A program made the position numbers and the translations under genes. A stretch of DNA of 64,000 nucleotides. Source: Acidobacteriota bacterium. Its GTDB lineage: Bacteria; Acidobacteriota; Blastocatellia; UBA7656. Each line of letters opens with the position of its first letter. Within the stretch, counting starts at the first letter, position 1. The stretch spans positions 62,001 through 126,000 of the forward strand of contig JBBPIG010000012.1 in NCBI GenBank assembly GCA_038040445.1, written 5' to 3'. The notes below the pieces were generated by a model. The model ran no database searches and was not told where the DNA came from. It saw only the letters and a program-made list of their open reading frames with translations. This document shows, piece after piece, positions 19,578 through 32,059 of the stretch.

Positions 19578-19677
19578 GATGTTTCTCCCGATTTACTAAG
19601 AACCTCGATGAGTCTACCATCGGGCGAGCGAGCCAAACAACGATTCAGATTGCAAACGTATGCGCGGTGTTTGTCAC

Positions 19678-19704
19678 CAGGAATGCTTTCCCAGAATCGT
19701 GCGG
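19678..19704 (+). repeat. Right copy of direct repeat bounding the R-M-like module
   Basis: CAGGAATGCTTTCCCAGAAT followed by CGTGCGG; partner of 17131-17158. It lies between the DUF433 start and the end of the PQQ-propeller gene. Confidence 0.5.
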
Positions 19705-19729
19705 CGCCCATCCCGGTTGGCAGCGATGT

Positions 19730-21031
19730 TCAATTCCTGATGCAGTAGAGCGCCTCCTGACTCCGAAGATAAAGGCTGCCTCCGGCGATCGCCGGCGTCG
19801 CAATGAACATCTGGTCCGTCAGTGTGTTTACCGCGAGCACCTCATACTTCTCGCCCATTTTGACGACCACCACGTCACCCTCTTCGGTAGCGAGATATAG
19901 CTTGCCGTTTGCGCCCACCGGAGAGGCTTTGAAGTTGTAAGACCTGGGCAAGCGCTGCTGTTGGTAGTGCGCCTTGCCGGTGCGTGCATCCAGGCAGCTC
20001 AGCATGCCGCTGTCACTAACAAAGTAGAGCTTGCCGTCGTGCAGCACGGGCGAGCCAGTATAGGAATTGCCGCGATTGTTAGTCCAAAGAACCGCGTCCG
20101 TCCCGGTAAGGTCGCCCTCTTGACCAAGCCGGATCGCGAGCAAGTTCGGTTCGCGATGTCCGCTCATCACGTAGACGACCCCGGCGTTGATCACCGGCGC
20201 CGGGATCACGTTGCTGCCTAGACCGGCGCATTCCCAAATAAGCTTGCCCGTCGCAGGATCATACGAACGCACCTTGGCCGAGGCGCTGACCACCATCTGC
20301 TTGCGTCCGTTGTGTGTGACGATCAGCGGCGGTGACCAGGAGCTGCCTTCGTCACGCGGTACCCGCCAGACTTCCTTCCCGGTTTGCTTGTCGAGCGCCA
20401 GCAAGTAAGAGCCCTGCTCCTGATCGAACTTCAGATAGAGTAAATTGCCGTCAAGGACCGCGGCTACGCCTTCGCCGAATCCGAGCCGCATGCGCATAGG
20501 CTGAAACGCCTTCTCCCAGACGAGCTTGCCGTTGAGGTCATAGCAGTAGATACCGCGCGATCCGAAGAAGGCATACAAGTGCTTGCCGTCGGTCACGGGA
20601 GTGTTGGACGCGAAGCTCCCGTATTGGTGATGGTAGCCTTCGTGTGTCGTCGCGACCTTGGCGACGCGCTCCCACAGGACTTTGCCGTTTCGGCGATCGA
20701 GGCACATCACGATAAACTTATGCTCGCGCCCGGCGTTAGCGCCGCCTCCGGGACCGCGCCCCTGACGTCGCGGCTGCGGAGTCGCGGCTGCTGTCGCGCC
20801 GTCAGTGGGCACGGCAGTCGTGAGAAAAATCTTGTCGCCCCAGATGACTGGCGAAGAATTGCCCCGTCCGGGAATGGCCACGCGCCAGGCAATGTTCTTC
20901 GAGTCGCTCCACTCGTGGGGCGCGTCGCCGCGGGCCATTCCGTCGTTGTTGAGCCCGCGCCACTGGGGCCAATCATCTTGCGCCGTGAACAGCGCGAAGC
21001 CTAACAACAAAGCCACATGGATCACGTTCAC
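19730..21031 (-). CDS. Exported PQQ-type beta-propeller protein
   Basis: 433 residues. A short signal (MNVIHVALLLGFALFTAQ) is followed by DWPQWRGLNNDG, the typical opening of exported PQQ-like outer-membrane propeller proteins in Acidobacteriota and Planctomycetes. Blades include VWRVPRD, LLALDKQTGKEVW, RSYDPATGKLIWEC and LSCLDARTGKAHY. The start is a GTG at 21031 behind GGGAGGTAA; there is no in-frame ATG nearby. The protein is related in architecture to the one at 2085-3410 but lacks any ADOP-like leader. Ligand and catalytic activity cannot be deduced. Confidence 0.85.
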   Translation of the reverse strand: MNVIHVALLLGFALFTAQDDWPQWRGLNNDGMARGDAPHEWSDSKNIAWRVAIPGRGNSSPVIWGDKIFLTTAVPTDGATAAATPQPRRQGRGPGGGANAGREHKFIVMCLDRRNGKVLWERVAKVATTHEGYHHQYGSFASNTPVTDGKHLYAFFGSRGIYCYDLNGKLVWEKAFQPMRMRLGFGEGVAAVLDGNLLYLKFDQEQGSYLLALDKQTGKEVWRVPRDEGSSWSPPLIVTHNGRKQMVVSASAKVRSYDPATGKLIWECAGLGSNVIPAPVINAGVVYVMSGHREPNLLAIRLGQEGDLTGTDAVLWTNNRGNSYTGSPVLHDGKLYFVSDSGMLSCLDARTGKAHYQQQRLPRSYNFKASPVGANGKLYLATEEGDVVVVKMGEKYEVLAVNTLTDQMFIATPAIAGGSLYLRSQEALYCIRN

Positions 21032-21238
21032 TTTCGGGTTACCTCCCTATGTTTGACCGACCAATAGTTTTTCCCTGCGCTAGTGCGATAGCGTATGCGA
21101 CTACTCTGCTTTTTATGAGCCTTGCAGAGGCCAGATTATATCCTCAGATCACCTGACCGGGTCAAAGCGGTTTGTTGAAAGGGTGCGCGTCAGGTTTTCG
21201 TGCATACCCAACGCGCCAGAGATTGTGTAAGACTCCGG

Positions 21239-21422
21239 AAATACCCCCAACTTCAGTTGGGGGATGTTTCAGTTCCGCCTACGACGGGGACAATGGCGCG
21301 TCCCCCGCTTTCGCTTAACCTTTCATCCATCTCGCGGGCGAGATGGATGAAAGACCAGAGACAGGCCGGAACTTCGACGTAGGTTGAACCTAACCATCCC
21401 CCAACTGAAGTTGCGGGTATTT
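21239..21422. repeat. Large nested inverted-repeat element
   Basis: Outer arms at 21239-21266 (ATACCCCCAACTTCAGTTGG...) and 21395-21422 are near complements. Middle arms around 21271-21285 and 21374-21388 also pair. At the centre is a perfect 16-bp stem, CTTTCATCCATCTCGC (320-335) with its complement at 338-353. The outer arms also form their own small hairpins. It looks like a non-autonomous palindromic element or transcript barrier between two divergent genes. No coding capacity is seen. Confidence 0.75.
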
Positions 21423-21461
21423 CGCTTTTCACACATTCCATCGAAGTTTCGTTCTCTCGCG

Positions 21462-21491
21462 TTCTGATTTCGCGAATCGCAATGCTATAAT
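21462..21491 (+). promoter_or_regulatory. Promoter of the small coiled-coil membrane protein
   Basis: TATAAT at 21486-21491, a perfect -10 box, with a weak -35 (TTCTGA, 21462-21467, 18-nt spacer). The gene start is 35 nt downstream with its own AAAGGAG site. Confidence 0.55.
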
Positions 21492-21526
21492 GCGCGTGAG
21501 ATCCTGGGCTCGCACAAAGGAGCCTC

Positions 21527-21907
21527 ATGAGCACAACGTTGAATCCTGAAATCGCGGCCCTCCGGGAAGAGGTTGCAGGGTACGGCAAGGAACTCGCCGA
21601 AATGCGCGGTACTGTCAATCAACTCAATAAGATCGTTAGCGCCTCCGTTCGTCAGTCCATCTGGCAACTGATTGCGCTGCTGGTTAGTCTCTGTGTGACG
21701 ATCGCCGGCGGATTGGCTTACCAAGGCAGCGTGATGGACAAGCGATTCGAGCAGATCGAAAAGCGCATCGAGCAATCCGACAAGAATATGACCGCGCGCT
21801 TCGAGGACCTCGGAAAGAATGTGACCGCGCGGATCGAGCAATCCGAGAAGAACATCACCGCGCGTTTTGAAGATCTCAAACAGGAAGTTCGCGCCCAGCG
21901 CAAATGA
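21527..21907 (+). CDS. Small membrane protein with coiled-coil repeats
   Basis: 126 residues. An N-terminal coiled coil (about 8-35) is followed by one membrane helix (about 45-66, WQLIALLVSLCVTIAGGLAY). A C-terminal coiled coil has two copies of a 22-residue unit built on RIEQS.KN.TARFEDL (about 80-118). AAAGGAGCCTC precedes the ATG. Similar small proteins are often annotated as hypothetical or DUF1640-like; function unknown. It is divergent from the PQQ gene and convergent with the tricorn-like protease gene, so it is probably a single-gene unit. Confidence 0.8.
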   Translation: MSTTLNPEIAALREEVAGYGKELAEMRGTVNQLNKIVSASVRQSIWQLIALLVSLCVTIAGGLAYQGSVMDKRFEQIEKRIEQSDKNMTARFEDLGKNVTARIEQSEKNITARFEDLKQEVRAQRK

Positions 21908-21970
21908 CCTTCACGCAAGAGGCCGCGCATGGCCATTCCAAAACAACGCAGTCACCGGGTATCGTGAAGA

Positions 21971-24900
21971 TCACTTGTGCACTGGATACTTCGGCTTGAT
22001 CGGCCGCACGGCAGCATTCTTCTTGATCTCCTCAAGCCCGACCTGAATCGCTTTCTCGAGCTGAGGGTCGCGCCCAGCCAACGCGTCTTTGGGAATGATC
22101 TCGACTTCGTAGTCCGGAATCACGCCGACGTTCTCGATTCCCCACGATGTGCCGTCAGGATTGTAAGCCGCGCGATTGGGCAGTTGAATGTTTCCGCCGT
22201 CAATGAATCTGGGCGTGTAGGCGTAAGGCCCGATTCCGCCCCCGCCGGTTCGCGTGCCCACTATCGGACCGACCTTCGCGAGCTTGTACATGAAAGCGAA
22301 AGTCTCCGCCGCCGAGAAGTTCTCCTGATTGACGATCAGCACCTTTGCCGCCGGTCCGGGATTCACCGGCGTTGCGATGTCATCGCCTTCGCGGAACGTG
22401 TAGTAGTAAATCGGCCGCCGCTGGAGCCATTCGATCAAATAATCAGGGGTGATGCCGCCGCCGTTGAAGCGCTGGTCTATGATCAGGCCGGGGCGATCGC
22501 TGTAGCCCACAAGCCCGCGAATGACATCCATAGTCCCCGAGCCGTAGTCGCCGACAAAGATATAGCCGAGCTTCCCTGCCGATGCTTCTTCGACTCGGCG
22601 GCGATTCGCTTCCGCCCAATTGGCGCCTCGCAGGTTGCCTTCATTAGGGATCGGAAACACGGTTAGCGTTCGCGCGCCGTCTTGAGTCGGGTTCGAGCCG
22701 ACCGTGATCTTAACGGCTTGATTTGCCTTGCCGTCAAAGTACGAATAAATGCTCTTCGACGCGTCAATGTCTTGCCCGTCAACCGCGAGCAAGTACTCTC
22801 CCTCGCGCACGCTGACTCCCGGCGCGTCCAGAGGCGCCTGCACGGAGCCGGAAGGGCTGTTGTATTTGGTCGCACGATAGATGCGTTTGAAGCGATAGCG
22901 ATTGCCGGCGATTTCGTAGTCGGCGCCCAGCAGTCCGATGCGCACGGGCGGCCCCGCCGGTTGAGGCAAGTCGCCGCCCCCGATACCAAGATGGCTCACG
23001 GAGACATGGCCGAGCATTCGATTCATCAGCGCGTTCAAATCCGCTCGACGGGTGACGCTTGGCAAGTACTCGGCGTAATGAGCTTCGAGCTCGGTGAGAT
23101 TCAATCCGTGATGATTCTGGTCGTAGAACCAGTCTCGCATTATGCGCCAGGCTTCGCGGTAAATTTGCTTCCACTCGGCTCGCGGGTCGACCGTAACTTC
23201 CATCTTCTTGAGATCGAGCTTTCCTTCCTCAGGTTTAGGCGCAGCGTCGGCGGAGACCAGGAACCAACTGCCTGCCTTTACGAAGAGCAATCGACTTCCG
23301 TCGCGCGAAATCTCGAAACCGCCGACGCCTTCGATGAGCTTTTCGAGCCGAGCAGGCTGCGCGAGATCAAATTTGTAAAGCACCTGCGAAGGATTGCCGC
23401 CAAGCCCAGGCGAGGCAGGCCATTCGTTGATTTGGACGATTAGCACGCCGGGTTTGCCCGGCGCAAGCGACGAGTAATCACGGGCAGGCGCCGGCAGATC
23501 GACTACGCGGCGACCGATGTCTTCGAAGTCGATTCGCACCGTCGAGACCGGCTCGCCCGCTTTCGCTTCCGGGTTGGATTGGGTGTTTGGAAGAACCGGA
23601 GACGGCGCATCGTTCTGCAAGACCACTGCGTGCAATCGACGCACGACAAGCGGCCGCGCCAAAATGCCGTTCAGTACGCCCCAGCCGAATTGGCTCGTCC
23701 CCGCATTCGGGCTCGATGCGAAATATAGGTACTTGCCATTCGCATCGAAGCAAGGAATCTCAGTGTGCATGCGGCCATCGGTGATCTGGCGGACGCGCCT
23801 GGCTCCCACATCGTAGATGAAAACTGTTCGCACGCGATTGCGGAGATGCTTCGAGTAGGTGAGCCAGCGGCTGTCAGGCGACCACGCAGGATACCACTCC
23901 TCTTGATACGAATAGGATGAAGTGTCTACCTTCGAGACCGAACCGTTCTCCGTGTCCGCGCACCAGAGCGTAAGGCGCTTGTCGGTGAAAGCAATCTTCT
24001 TTGAATCAGGCGACCAGGTAGGCTCGCGATAGAACGTCGGCTTCGGTTCGATCGAAATCTTTTTCACCGGCCCTTCGCCTTCCGCGGGCCGGACGTGCAG
24101 TTGATACTCGCCCGATTCATCCGAAAAATACGCAATCGATTTGCCGTCCGGCGAAAGCGCCGGGAATCGCTCGGCGACGGCGGAAGATTTGGTGATGTTT
24201 CGCGCATCGCCGGTTGACGGATCCAGGATGAAGACTTCGCCGCGTGCGCCGAAAACGACTCGATCTCCGGTCGCGCTGGGTATCACCCATTCAATCGCTC
24301 GCGTTGGATTGACCGCGCGCGGCTTCAACTCCGCGGTGTCGGGATTCACTCGCACGTCAACGACTCGCGTTTGACCGGTAGCAGTGTCGTGAAGATGAAT
24401 GCGGCCATCGCGCACGAAGACGACGGCGCCGGCGCCAGCGCCGATCCATCGAACGCCGTACTTCTCAAAGTTGGTGAGTTGGCTGCTCTGCTTCGATGAA
24501 AGATCGTAAGACACGAGGTTGTAGATTCCCGTGCGGTCTGAAAGGAAGTAAATTCTGTTGGCGGCCCAGGCCGGGAAATCGTCGTTGTAGTTACCCTGCG
24601 GCAGTTTTTCAATCTCGCCGTTGAGCGGATTGGCGAGCCAGACTTGCCCCTTGCTGCCGCCGCGATAAAAACGCCAGTCGCCGATCGCCGACGTCGGCGC
24701 GTAAGCGATGCGCTTGCCGTCGGGCGAGAATGAGCCGTTGACCGCTTCAGGCAAGAGCGGCAACTCAGTCTGCAACACGCCGCCGAGTCGAATCGTGTAC
24801 AGGCGCGGGCCTCCGCTGAGGTTCGACATAAACAGAATGCTGGTTCCGTCGGGCGTCCAGCCGTTTGCGTAATCGTTGCGCGGCTGAAAAGTGATCTGAC

Positions 24901-25210
24901 GCGCCTCGCCGCCGGCAGCCGGCATGACGTACAGGTCCCAGTTGCCGCCGATCTGTCTCGAAAAGGCGAGTTGTGAGCCGTCGGGCGAGAATACCGGAAA
25001 GCTCTCTTCGCCCGGATGCGTGGTGAGCCGCCGAGTTTCACCGCCGCTTCGTTCTACCGACCACAGGTCTCCGGCGTAGGAGAACACGATGTGAGTTTGG
25101 TTGACTGTCAACCGTCCGAACATCGCCGGCGCCGGCGATTGACCCATCGCCATCAACGATCCTGTCATCATCAGTAGGATTGCAATTGGGAGCTTCGTCG
25201 CGAACTTCAT
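21971..25210 (-). CDS. Tricorn-like S41 peptidase with propeller domain
   Basis: 1079 residues from the ATG at 25210 (GAGGAGG upstream; the 20-codon longer frame is unlikely). After a signal peptide (LPIAILLMMTGSLMAMGQ) there are WD40-like/TolB-type blades (FSPDGSQLAFSR, LSPDGKSIAYFSDESGEYQL, WSPDSKKIAFTD), a helical C1 region with the charge-relay pair in GHVSVSH, a PDZ domain (about 830-900) and an S41 core with nucleophile serine in NFSAAETFAF and glutamate near GIENVGV. This is the domain order of tricorn protease, a large oligomeric peptidase; this form would be exported. It sits directly downstream of, and parallel to, an AraC-type regulator. Confidence 0.93.
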   Translation of the reverse strand: MKFATKLPIAILLMMTGSLMAMGQSPAPAMFGRLTVNQTHIVFSYAGDLWSVERSGGETRRLTTHPGEESFPVFSPDGSQLAFSRQIGGNWDLYVMPAAGGEARQITFQPRNDYANGWTPDGTSILFMSNLSGGPRLYTIRLGGVLQTELPLLPEAVNGSFSPDGKRIAYAPTSAIGDWRFYRGGSKGQVWLANPLNGEIEKLPQGNYNDDFPAWAANRIYFLSDRTGIYNLVSYDLSSKQSSQLTNFEKYGVRWIGAGAGAVVFVRDGRIHLHDTATGQTRVVDVRVNPDTAELKPRAVNPTRAIEWVIPSATGDRVVFGARGEVFILDPSTGDARNITKSSAVAERFPALSPDGKSIAYFSDESGEYQLHVRPAEGEGPVKKISIEPKPTFYREPTWSPDSKKIAFTDKRLTLWCADTENGSVSKVDTSSYSYQEEWYPAWSPDSRWLTYSKHLRNRVRTVFIYDVGARRVRQITDGRMHTEIPCFDANGKYLYFASSPNAGTSQFGWGVLNGILARPLVVRRLHAVVLQNDAPSPVLPNTQSNPEAKAGEPVSTVRIDFEDIGRRVVDLPAPARDYSSLAPGKPGVLIVQINEWPASPGLGGNPSQVLYKFDLAQPARLEKLIEGVGGFEISRDGSRLLFVKAGSWFLVSADAAPKPEEGKLDLKKMEVTVDPRAEWKQIYREAWRIMRDWFYDQNHHGLNLTELEAHYAEYLPSVTRRADLNALMNRMLGHVSVSHLGIGGGDLPQPAGPPVRIGLLGADYEIAGNRYRFKRIYRATKYNSPSGSVQAPLDAPGVSVREGEYLLAVDGQDIDASKSIYSYFDGKANQAVKITVGSNPTQDGARTLTVFPIPNEGNLRGANWAEANRRRVEEASAGKLGYIFVGDYGSGTMDVIRGLVGYSDRPGLIIDQRFNGGGITPDYLIEWLQRRPIYYYTFREGDDIATPVNPGPAAKVLIVNQENFSAAETFAFMYKLAKVGPIVGTRTGGGGIGPYAYTPRFIDGGNIQLPNRAAYNPDGTSWGIENVGVIPDYEVEIIPKDALAGRDPQLEKAIQVGLEEIKKNAAVRPIKPKYPVHK

Positions 25211-25340
25211 TGTTAAATTCCCTCCTCGTTCCGTTCCGCGTCGCGCGCCGTTCACGGCGCTGTTTGTCACAGTTCACCATCTGAACTGTAGACCAGACCG
25301 GCTGACAATGTCTTGGATTTCCAAAGCCACTTGGATGAGA

Positions 25341-26162
25341 TTAACCCGCGCGGCAAATCGCGCGGTAGGCTGTAGGCGTCATTCCGGTGAACCGCCGGAA
25401 CATATTGGAGAAGTGGCTCTGATCGTAGAAGCCGGCGGCAAGCGCGACTTCGCTGAGAGGAGCGTCTGTTTCGGCAATCTCGCGGCATGCGAATTCGACG
25501 CGCACTCGCCGGATGAAATCGCCTATCGTGCATCGGAAGTGCCTGCGAAACTCGCGAGCTAGATGGACCGGATGAACGCCGGCGCTTGCGGCCAATTCGG
25601 CCAGGGGCGGCGTCTCGCAAATTCGAGAAGCAAGCTTTTGCCTCACCTCGTCGAGCCACGCCGGGACTCCTCCGTCAGACTGCTTCGTAGAGCAACGCGC
25701 GAGTTCGGCCATCATCTCGAGCGTCAGACCTTCAATCGCAAGTCCCGACCATGAATCGCGACTGCGAAACTCGTTGTGCAAGCGGAGCGCAAGCGAAGCC
25801 AGCGGACCTCCATCGGACTGGGCGGGCTCGTCTGGAAGCTGCACGTACTGGCCAACGCGCTTACACCATTCTCCGGTGATCTCGATCCGAAAGATCCGCA
25901 CGCGTGAGTTGTGAAAAGTAACCGAGTGGCACTCTTCAGGAGGATGAAACACCGTGGTCAGTGCCTTGCACTCGCGAGTCTTCGTCCCAACTCTTTCGGT
26001 GTAGCCGCCGCTCAGAACGATCCCCAGATACGCTTGCTGGTGAGCGTGCGAAGACATTCTGAGATTTGCCGGATATGTAGATTCGGAGAGCCTCAACCCG
26101 GCTTGCTGCAAGGCGTCGGAGCGAACGCCATAAAACTGGGAAGCCTCAGCCCTCGACGGCAT
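25341..26162 (-). CDS. AraC-family transcriptional regulator
   Basis: 273 residues from the ATG at 26162, which follows GAGGAGCAACACGTT; a 19-codon longer frame exists. The N-terminal half has a cupin-like sensor region (SSHAHQQAYLGIVLSGGYTERV, VFHPPEECHSVTF). The C-terminal 100 residues are a double HTH of the AraC type: LAELAASAGVHPVHLAREFRRHF and LSEVALAAGFYDQSHFSNMFRRFTGMTPTAYR. It probably senses a small effector and may control the tricorn-like gene starting 131 nt downstream. No operator was identified. Confidence 0.93.
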   Translation of the reverse strand: MPSRAEASQFYGVRSDALQQAGLRLSESTYPANLRMSSHAHQQAYLGIVLSGGYTERVGTKTRECKALTTVFHPPEECHSVTFHNSRVRIFRIEITGEWCKRVGQYVQLPDEPAQSDGGPLASLALRLHNEFRSRDSWSGLAIEGLTLEMMAELARCSTKQSDGGVPAWLDEVRQKLASRICETPPLAELAASAGVHPVHLAREFRRHFRCTIGDFIRRVRVEFACREIAETDAPLSEVALAAGFYDQSHFSNMFRRFTGMTPTAYRAICRAG

Positions 26163-26342
26163 AACGTGTTGCTCCTCGTACTGTGAACTGTCTTGCGATA
26201 AATAAGGTTGCCTCTGCATTCGCTGCTCTGAAAGCGACCCTGCCGGTGACCACTACTAGCAGGCGAACGTTGAGGACGATGTTGACAGCTATTAGAACGC
26301 GAGCGGGAACGCCGTTGTTCCGCACTTCGTGTGACGAGATGA

Positions 26343-26547
26343 GAGTTCAGGGTTCAGGGTTCAGGGTTCAGGGTTCAGGGTTTTTGGTTTCTAGTTTCGG
26401 GTTTCTGGTTTCTGGTTTCTAGTTTCGGGTTTCGGCCCTCAAGGTCACGCCGCCCGGAAATGAACGCTGAACCCAACTCTGAACCAGAAACCACAAACCA
26501 GGAACCAGGAACCCCGAACCCTGAACCCGAAACCACAAACCAGAAAC
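26343..26547. repeat. Heptamer inverted element, second core type
   Basis: The left arm has five GGGTTCA words in a row at 26345-26380, then GGTTTCT and AGTTTCG words. The right arm carries GAACCCT and AGAAACC words and runs directly into the ADOP stop codon at 26548. The centre holds AAGGTCACGCCGC (26441-26453), whose complement recurs at 58509-58520 in another element. Four or more consecutive G3 tracts with 4-nt loops give G-quadruplex potential. Confidence 0.9.
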
Positions 26548-29021
26548 CTATTCGTGGCGTAGCGCAACCATCGGGTCAACTCTCGTCGCCCTTCGAGCCG
26601 GAATGTAGCACGCCACAAGCGACACAACTGAAAGCAACGCTGCCAGAACCGCAAAGCTTACCGGATCAGTGGGCGCCACACTGAACAGCAACCCTTTGAG
26701 CAACCGCGTGAGCGCGAACGCACCAACCAACCCCATCGACACTCCCGCCAACGTCAGTCGCATGCCGTGCTTCAGCACCCATCCCATGATGTCACGAGTA
26801 TTCGCTCCAAGCGCCAATCGAATTCCAATCTCGCGGGTTCTCTGGTTTACCGAATAGGCCATCACTCCATAAATGCCGACGCCTGCCAGCAGCAGCGCGA
26901 CGACGCCGAACGCGGTTACCAACTGCATCGCGAACCGGCGTTGGGCGAGAGACGCTGCGACGACGTCTTCCATGGTTCGCTCGCCGAACACCGGCAGATC
27001 CGGATCGACCGCCTGCACCTGTTGCCGAAGCGCTTGCGTGAGGCTTGCCGGATTCACGCTTGTTTTCAGATAGACCGCCATCGAGTAGCCCAGGTTCTGA
27101 AGTACCGCCACATAGACGTGAGGCTGTTCCGGCGCATCAAACCCGTCAGTCTTGATATCGCCGACGACCCCGATGACAGAAATCCACGGACCCTTCGAGT
27201 CTCTTCTGCCAAACTTGATATGCTTGCCGATAGGATTCTCGTCCGGCCAGAAACGCTTGACCGTCGCCTGATCCACCAGCGCAACTCTCGGCGACTCGCT
27301 TTCGTCGCGGTCTGAGAAGAATCGCCCTTCAACGAGGGGCGTTCCAAGAACCGAAAAGTAGTCCGGGCTAACGGCAGAGGTCTGCACCAGCGGAAGAACC
27401 GCCTCGTCGGGTTGATCTTCGATCACAAAGGGGGCGTTGTTATGCGGGCCAATCAACGGAACTCCATTACCGCCTCCGACCGCCGCGTATTGCACTCCCG
27501 GTAGCGCCGAAGCGCGACGCAGCACCTCTTTGATAAACTGAGCGCGCTTTGCGGGCGGGCGATACGGATCCATCTCGGGGTTGTTTGGCACCGGCAGCCA
27601 GATGCGAGCCAACAACACGTTCTGTGGATTGAAGCCTCCATTCACTTCCAGCAATTGCCAGAAGCTCCGCAGTAACAATCCGGCTCCGATCATCAGCACC
27701 AGCGACAGCGCGAACTCGGTGACCACCAGCGCCCCGCGAAGCCGATTGCTGCGCGTGCCGGTTCCCGAGCCCAACGTGCCCTCCTTCAACCCCGCTAGAA
27801 CGTCCGGCCGCGATGCCTGCAATGCCGGAACCAGCCCGAAGAGGACGCCCGTCAGCACCGAGACCGTGAACGTAAACAAAAGCACGCTGCCGTTGAGGCC
27901 TACCTCGTGGAGGCGCGGTATCGTGGCGGGTACCAGGCGCAGCAATAGATCAGTCACCCAGCTAACCATCAACAGCGCGACTGCTCCGCCCAGCAGCGCG
28001 AGCACCAGGCTTTCGTTGAGAAGCTGCAAGATCAGACGCCGGCGGTTTGCTCCGAGCGCGAGCCGAATAGCCATCTCGCGCTGTCGAGCCAGCGAGCGTG
28101 CCAGCATCAGGTTGGCGAGATTAACACAGGCGATCAACAACACGACTCCGACCGCGCCGAGCAACACCAGCAGCGTAGGTCGCACCTCGCCGACGAGATT
28201 CTCGCGGGCGGGCAGCAACCGAACGGTCCAACCCGAATCGGCGGGATAGTCGTTGGGAAACTCGTTCGTCAGTTGCCCGACGAAGGCGTCAAGTTGCGCC
28301 TGCGCCTGCTGCACAGTGAGGCCCGGCTTCAGTCGCGCTATTGCTCCGGGGAGCATTCGCACGCTGCGTCTGGGAGGGCCGAAGGGATTGGCGGAAAAGC
28401 CTGCCGTCCCCCACATATCGACTGCATCGCGGAGCGTTCGCCCGGGATGGCGAAAGCTGGGCGGCATCACTCCGACGATCGTGTAAAGGTCGCTGTCAGC
28501 CCGGACCTTTCTCCCCAACACGTTTGGGTCGGCGCCAAACAAGCGCCGCCACAGACCGTCGCTGATAACGACACCCTCGGCAAAACCTTGAGCCTTATCC
28601 TCGGGGCCCAGGATGCGGCCGAGTTGCGCGGTCGCGCCTAGTAAAGAAAAGTAGTTGGGACTGACCGCGAGCAGCTCGATGCGCTCGGGTCTGTCGGAGC
28701 CGGTCAGATTGGCATCGACCGGCCAGACTGCGGAGATTTCTTCGAACACGCCGGAGCGCTCCTGCAGATCCTGAAGCTCAGGGACCGACATCCCTATATT
28801 GGTCACCTGCCGCCCGGTCAAATCATCGGAGACCAGCACGAGCTGTTCGGCGTTCGGGAATGGAAGCGGGCGCAGCAATACAGCATTGACCACGCTGAAG
28901 ATCGCCGTGTTCGCGCCGATGCCCAGCGCCAGCGTTGCGATTGCGACTGCCGTGAACGCAGGCTGTTTCCAGAGCATTCGAATCGCAAAAACAGAATCAC
29001 GAATTGCAAAGTTGGTCATCA

Positions 29022-29022
<1 letters not shown>
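26548..29022 (-). CDS. ADOP-family orphan permease, coupled to upstream ADOP
   Basis: 824 residues, ending [19 protein letters not shown]. It begins ATGATGACC, and the first ATG overlaps the TAA of the upstream ADOP (TAATG), a classic translational coupling. Starting at the second ATG would remove one residue. The N-terminus is unusual: instead of a QDLRYG-type opening it reads TNFAIRDSVFAIRMLWKQPAF before the GIGANT helix. The remaining domains are standard (LACVNLANLMLARSLARQREM in the first permease half). The heptamer element lies directly at the stop codon. Confidence 0.94.
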
Positions 29023-31436
<2,414 letters not shown>

Positions 31437-31687
31437 GACTCACCTCCATAGCGGCTGGGACTCGTCAGTCCGGAGCCAGGCCAGAAAAACTGGTGTCGTT
31501 ACGGAATGGTTCCTGCCTTAAGCCAATCTGCGTGCCAGAAAGTGCAGGCGAAGAAGTTGTCGTATTGCGACGTTTAGTGGACTGAGTTCACCGCGAGCGG
31601 CGCGGTTGTGTTCACCTTTGTAACGGGATTTTCCCAGAAACGAGAATGCTAGGCGATTCCGAGCGCGGTCTGAGTCGGACATTTGAG
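31437..31687. other. Intergenic stretch upstream of ADOP pair
   Basis: No gene was found here. The first 15 bp hold the ADOP ribosome site. The rest probably includes the promoter of the ADOP pair, but no convincing -10/-35 pair could be assigned. Confidence 0.4.
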
Positions 31688-31965
31688 ACAATCCCAACGG
31701 GATTGCATCTCGCAGCCCAAGGTTGTCGTACTCGGCTACCTTGGGACACGATATCGCGACTACCTCAACCCCGACGGGGTTGTGGCTGGAACGATTCGAA
31801 TGATGAACCACCAAAAGTGACGGCGTAAGGTAACGGCTACCGTGGGCCGCAACCCCGTCGGGGTTGCCACCAACCACCGACTCCGCGTTGGCGCGGCACA
31901 ATCACCCAGGGTAGCCGAGTACGGCAACCCTGGGTTGAGAGATGCAACCCCCTTGGGGTTGGGAT
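31688..31965. repeat. Large palindromic element with internal hairpins
   Basis: A left arm at 31688-31748 and right arm at 31904-31965 are near-perfect complements over about 60 bp (left contains CGTACTCGGCTACCTTGGG, right contains CCCAGGGTAGCCGAGTACGG). Between them are two further hairpins, CAACCCCGACGGGGTTG (31766-31782) and GCAACCCCGTCGGGGTTGC (31849-31867). The arms contain sub-palindromes as well. No open frame is credible. It resembles a non-autonomous palindromic (MITE- or REP-like) element. Confidence 0.8.
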
Positions 31966-32059
31966 CCCGGCCCGAGCCGGTGTGGGTATAACGCACTCTT
32001 GGGAGAGAATCTGAAGAATGTGGGTCGATGAGAGCGGGACTCTCTATCGCTCTCCTTCG

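Noticed and set aside
31518-31996. Short frames within the palindromic element (for example 31518-31901)
   Set aside because: Their sequence is dictated by the nested inverted arms, and the frames on both strands are equally long.
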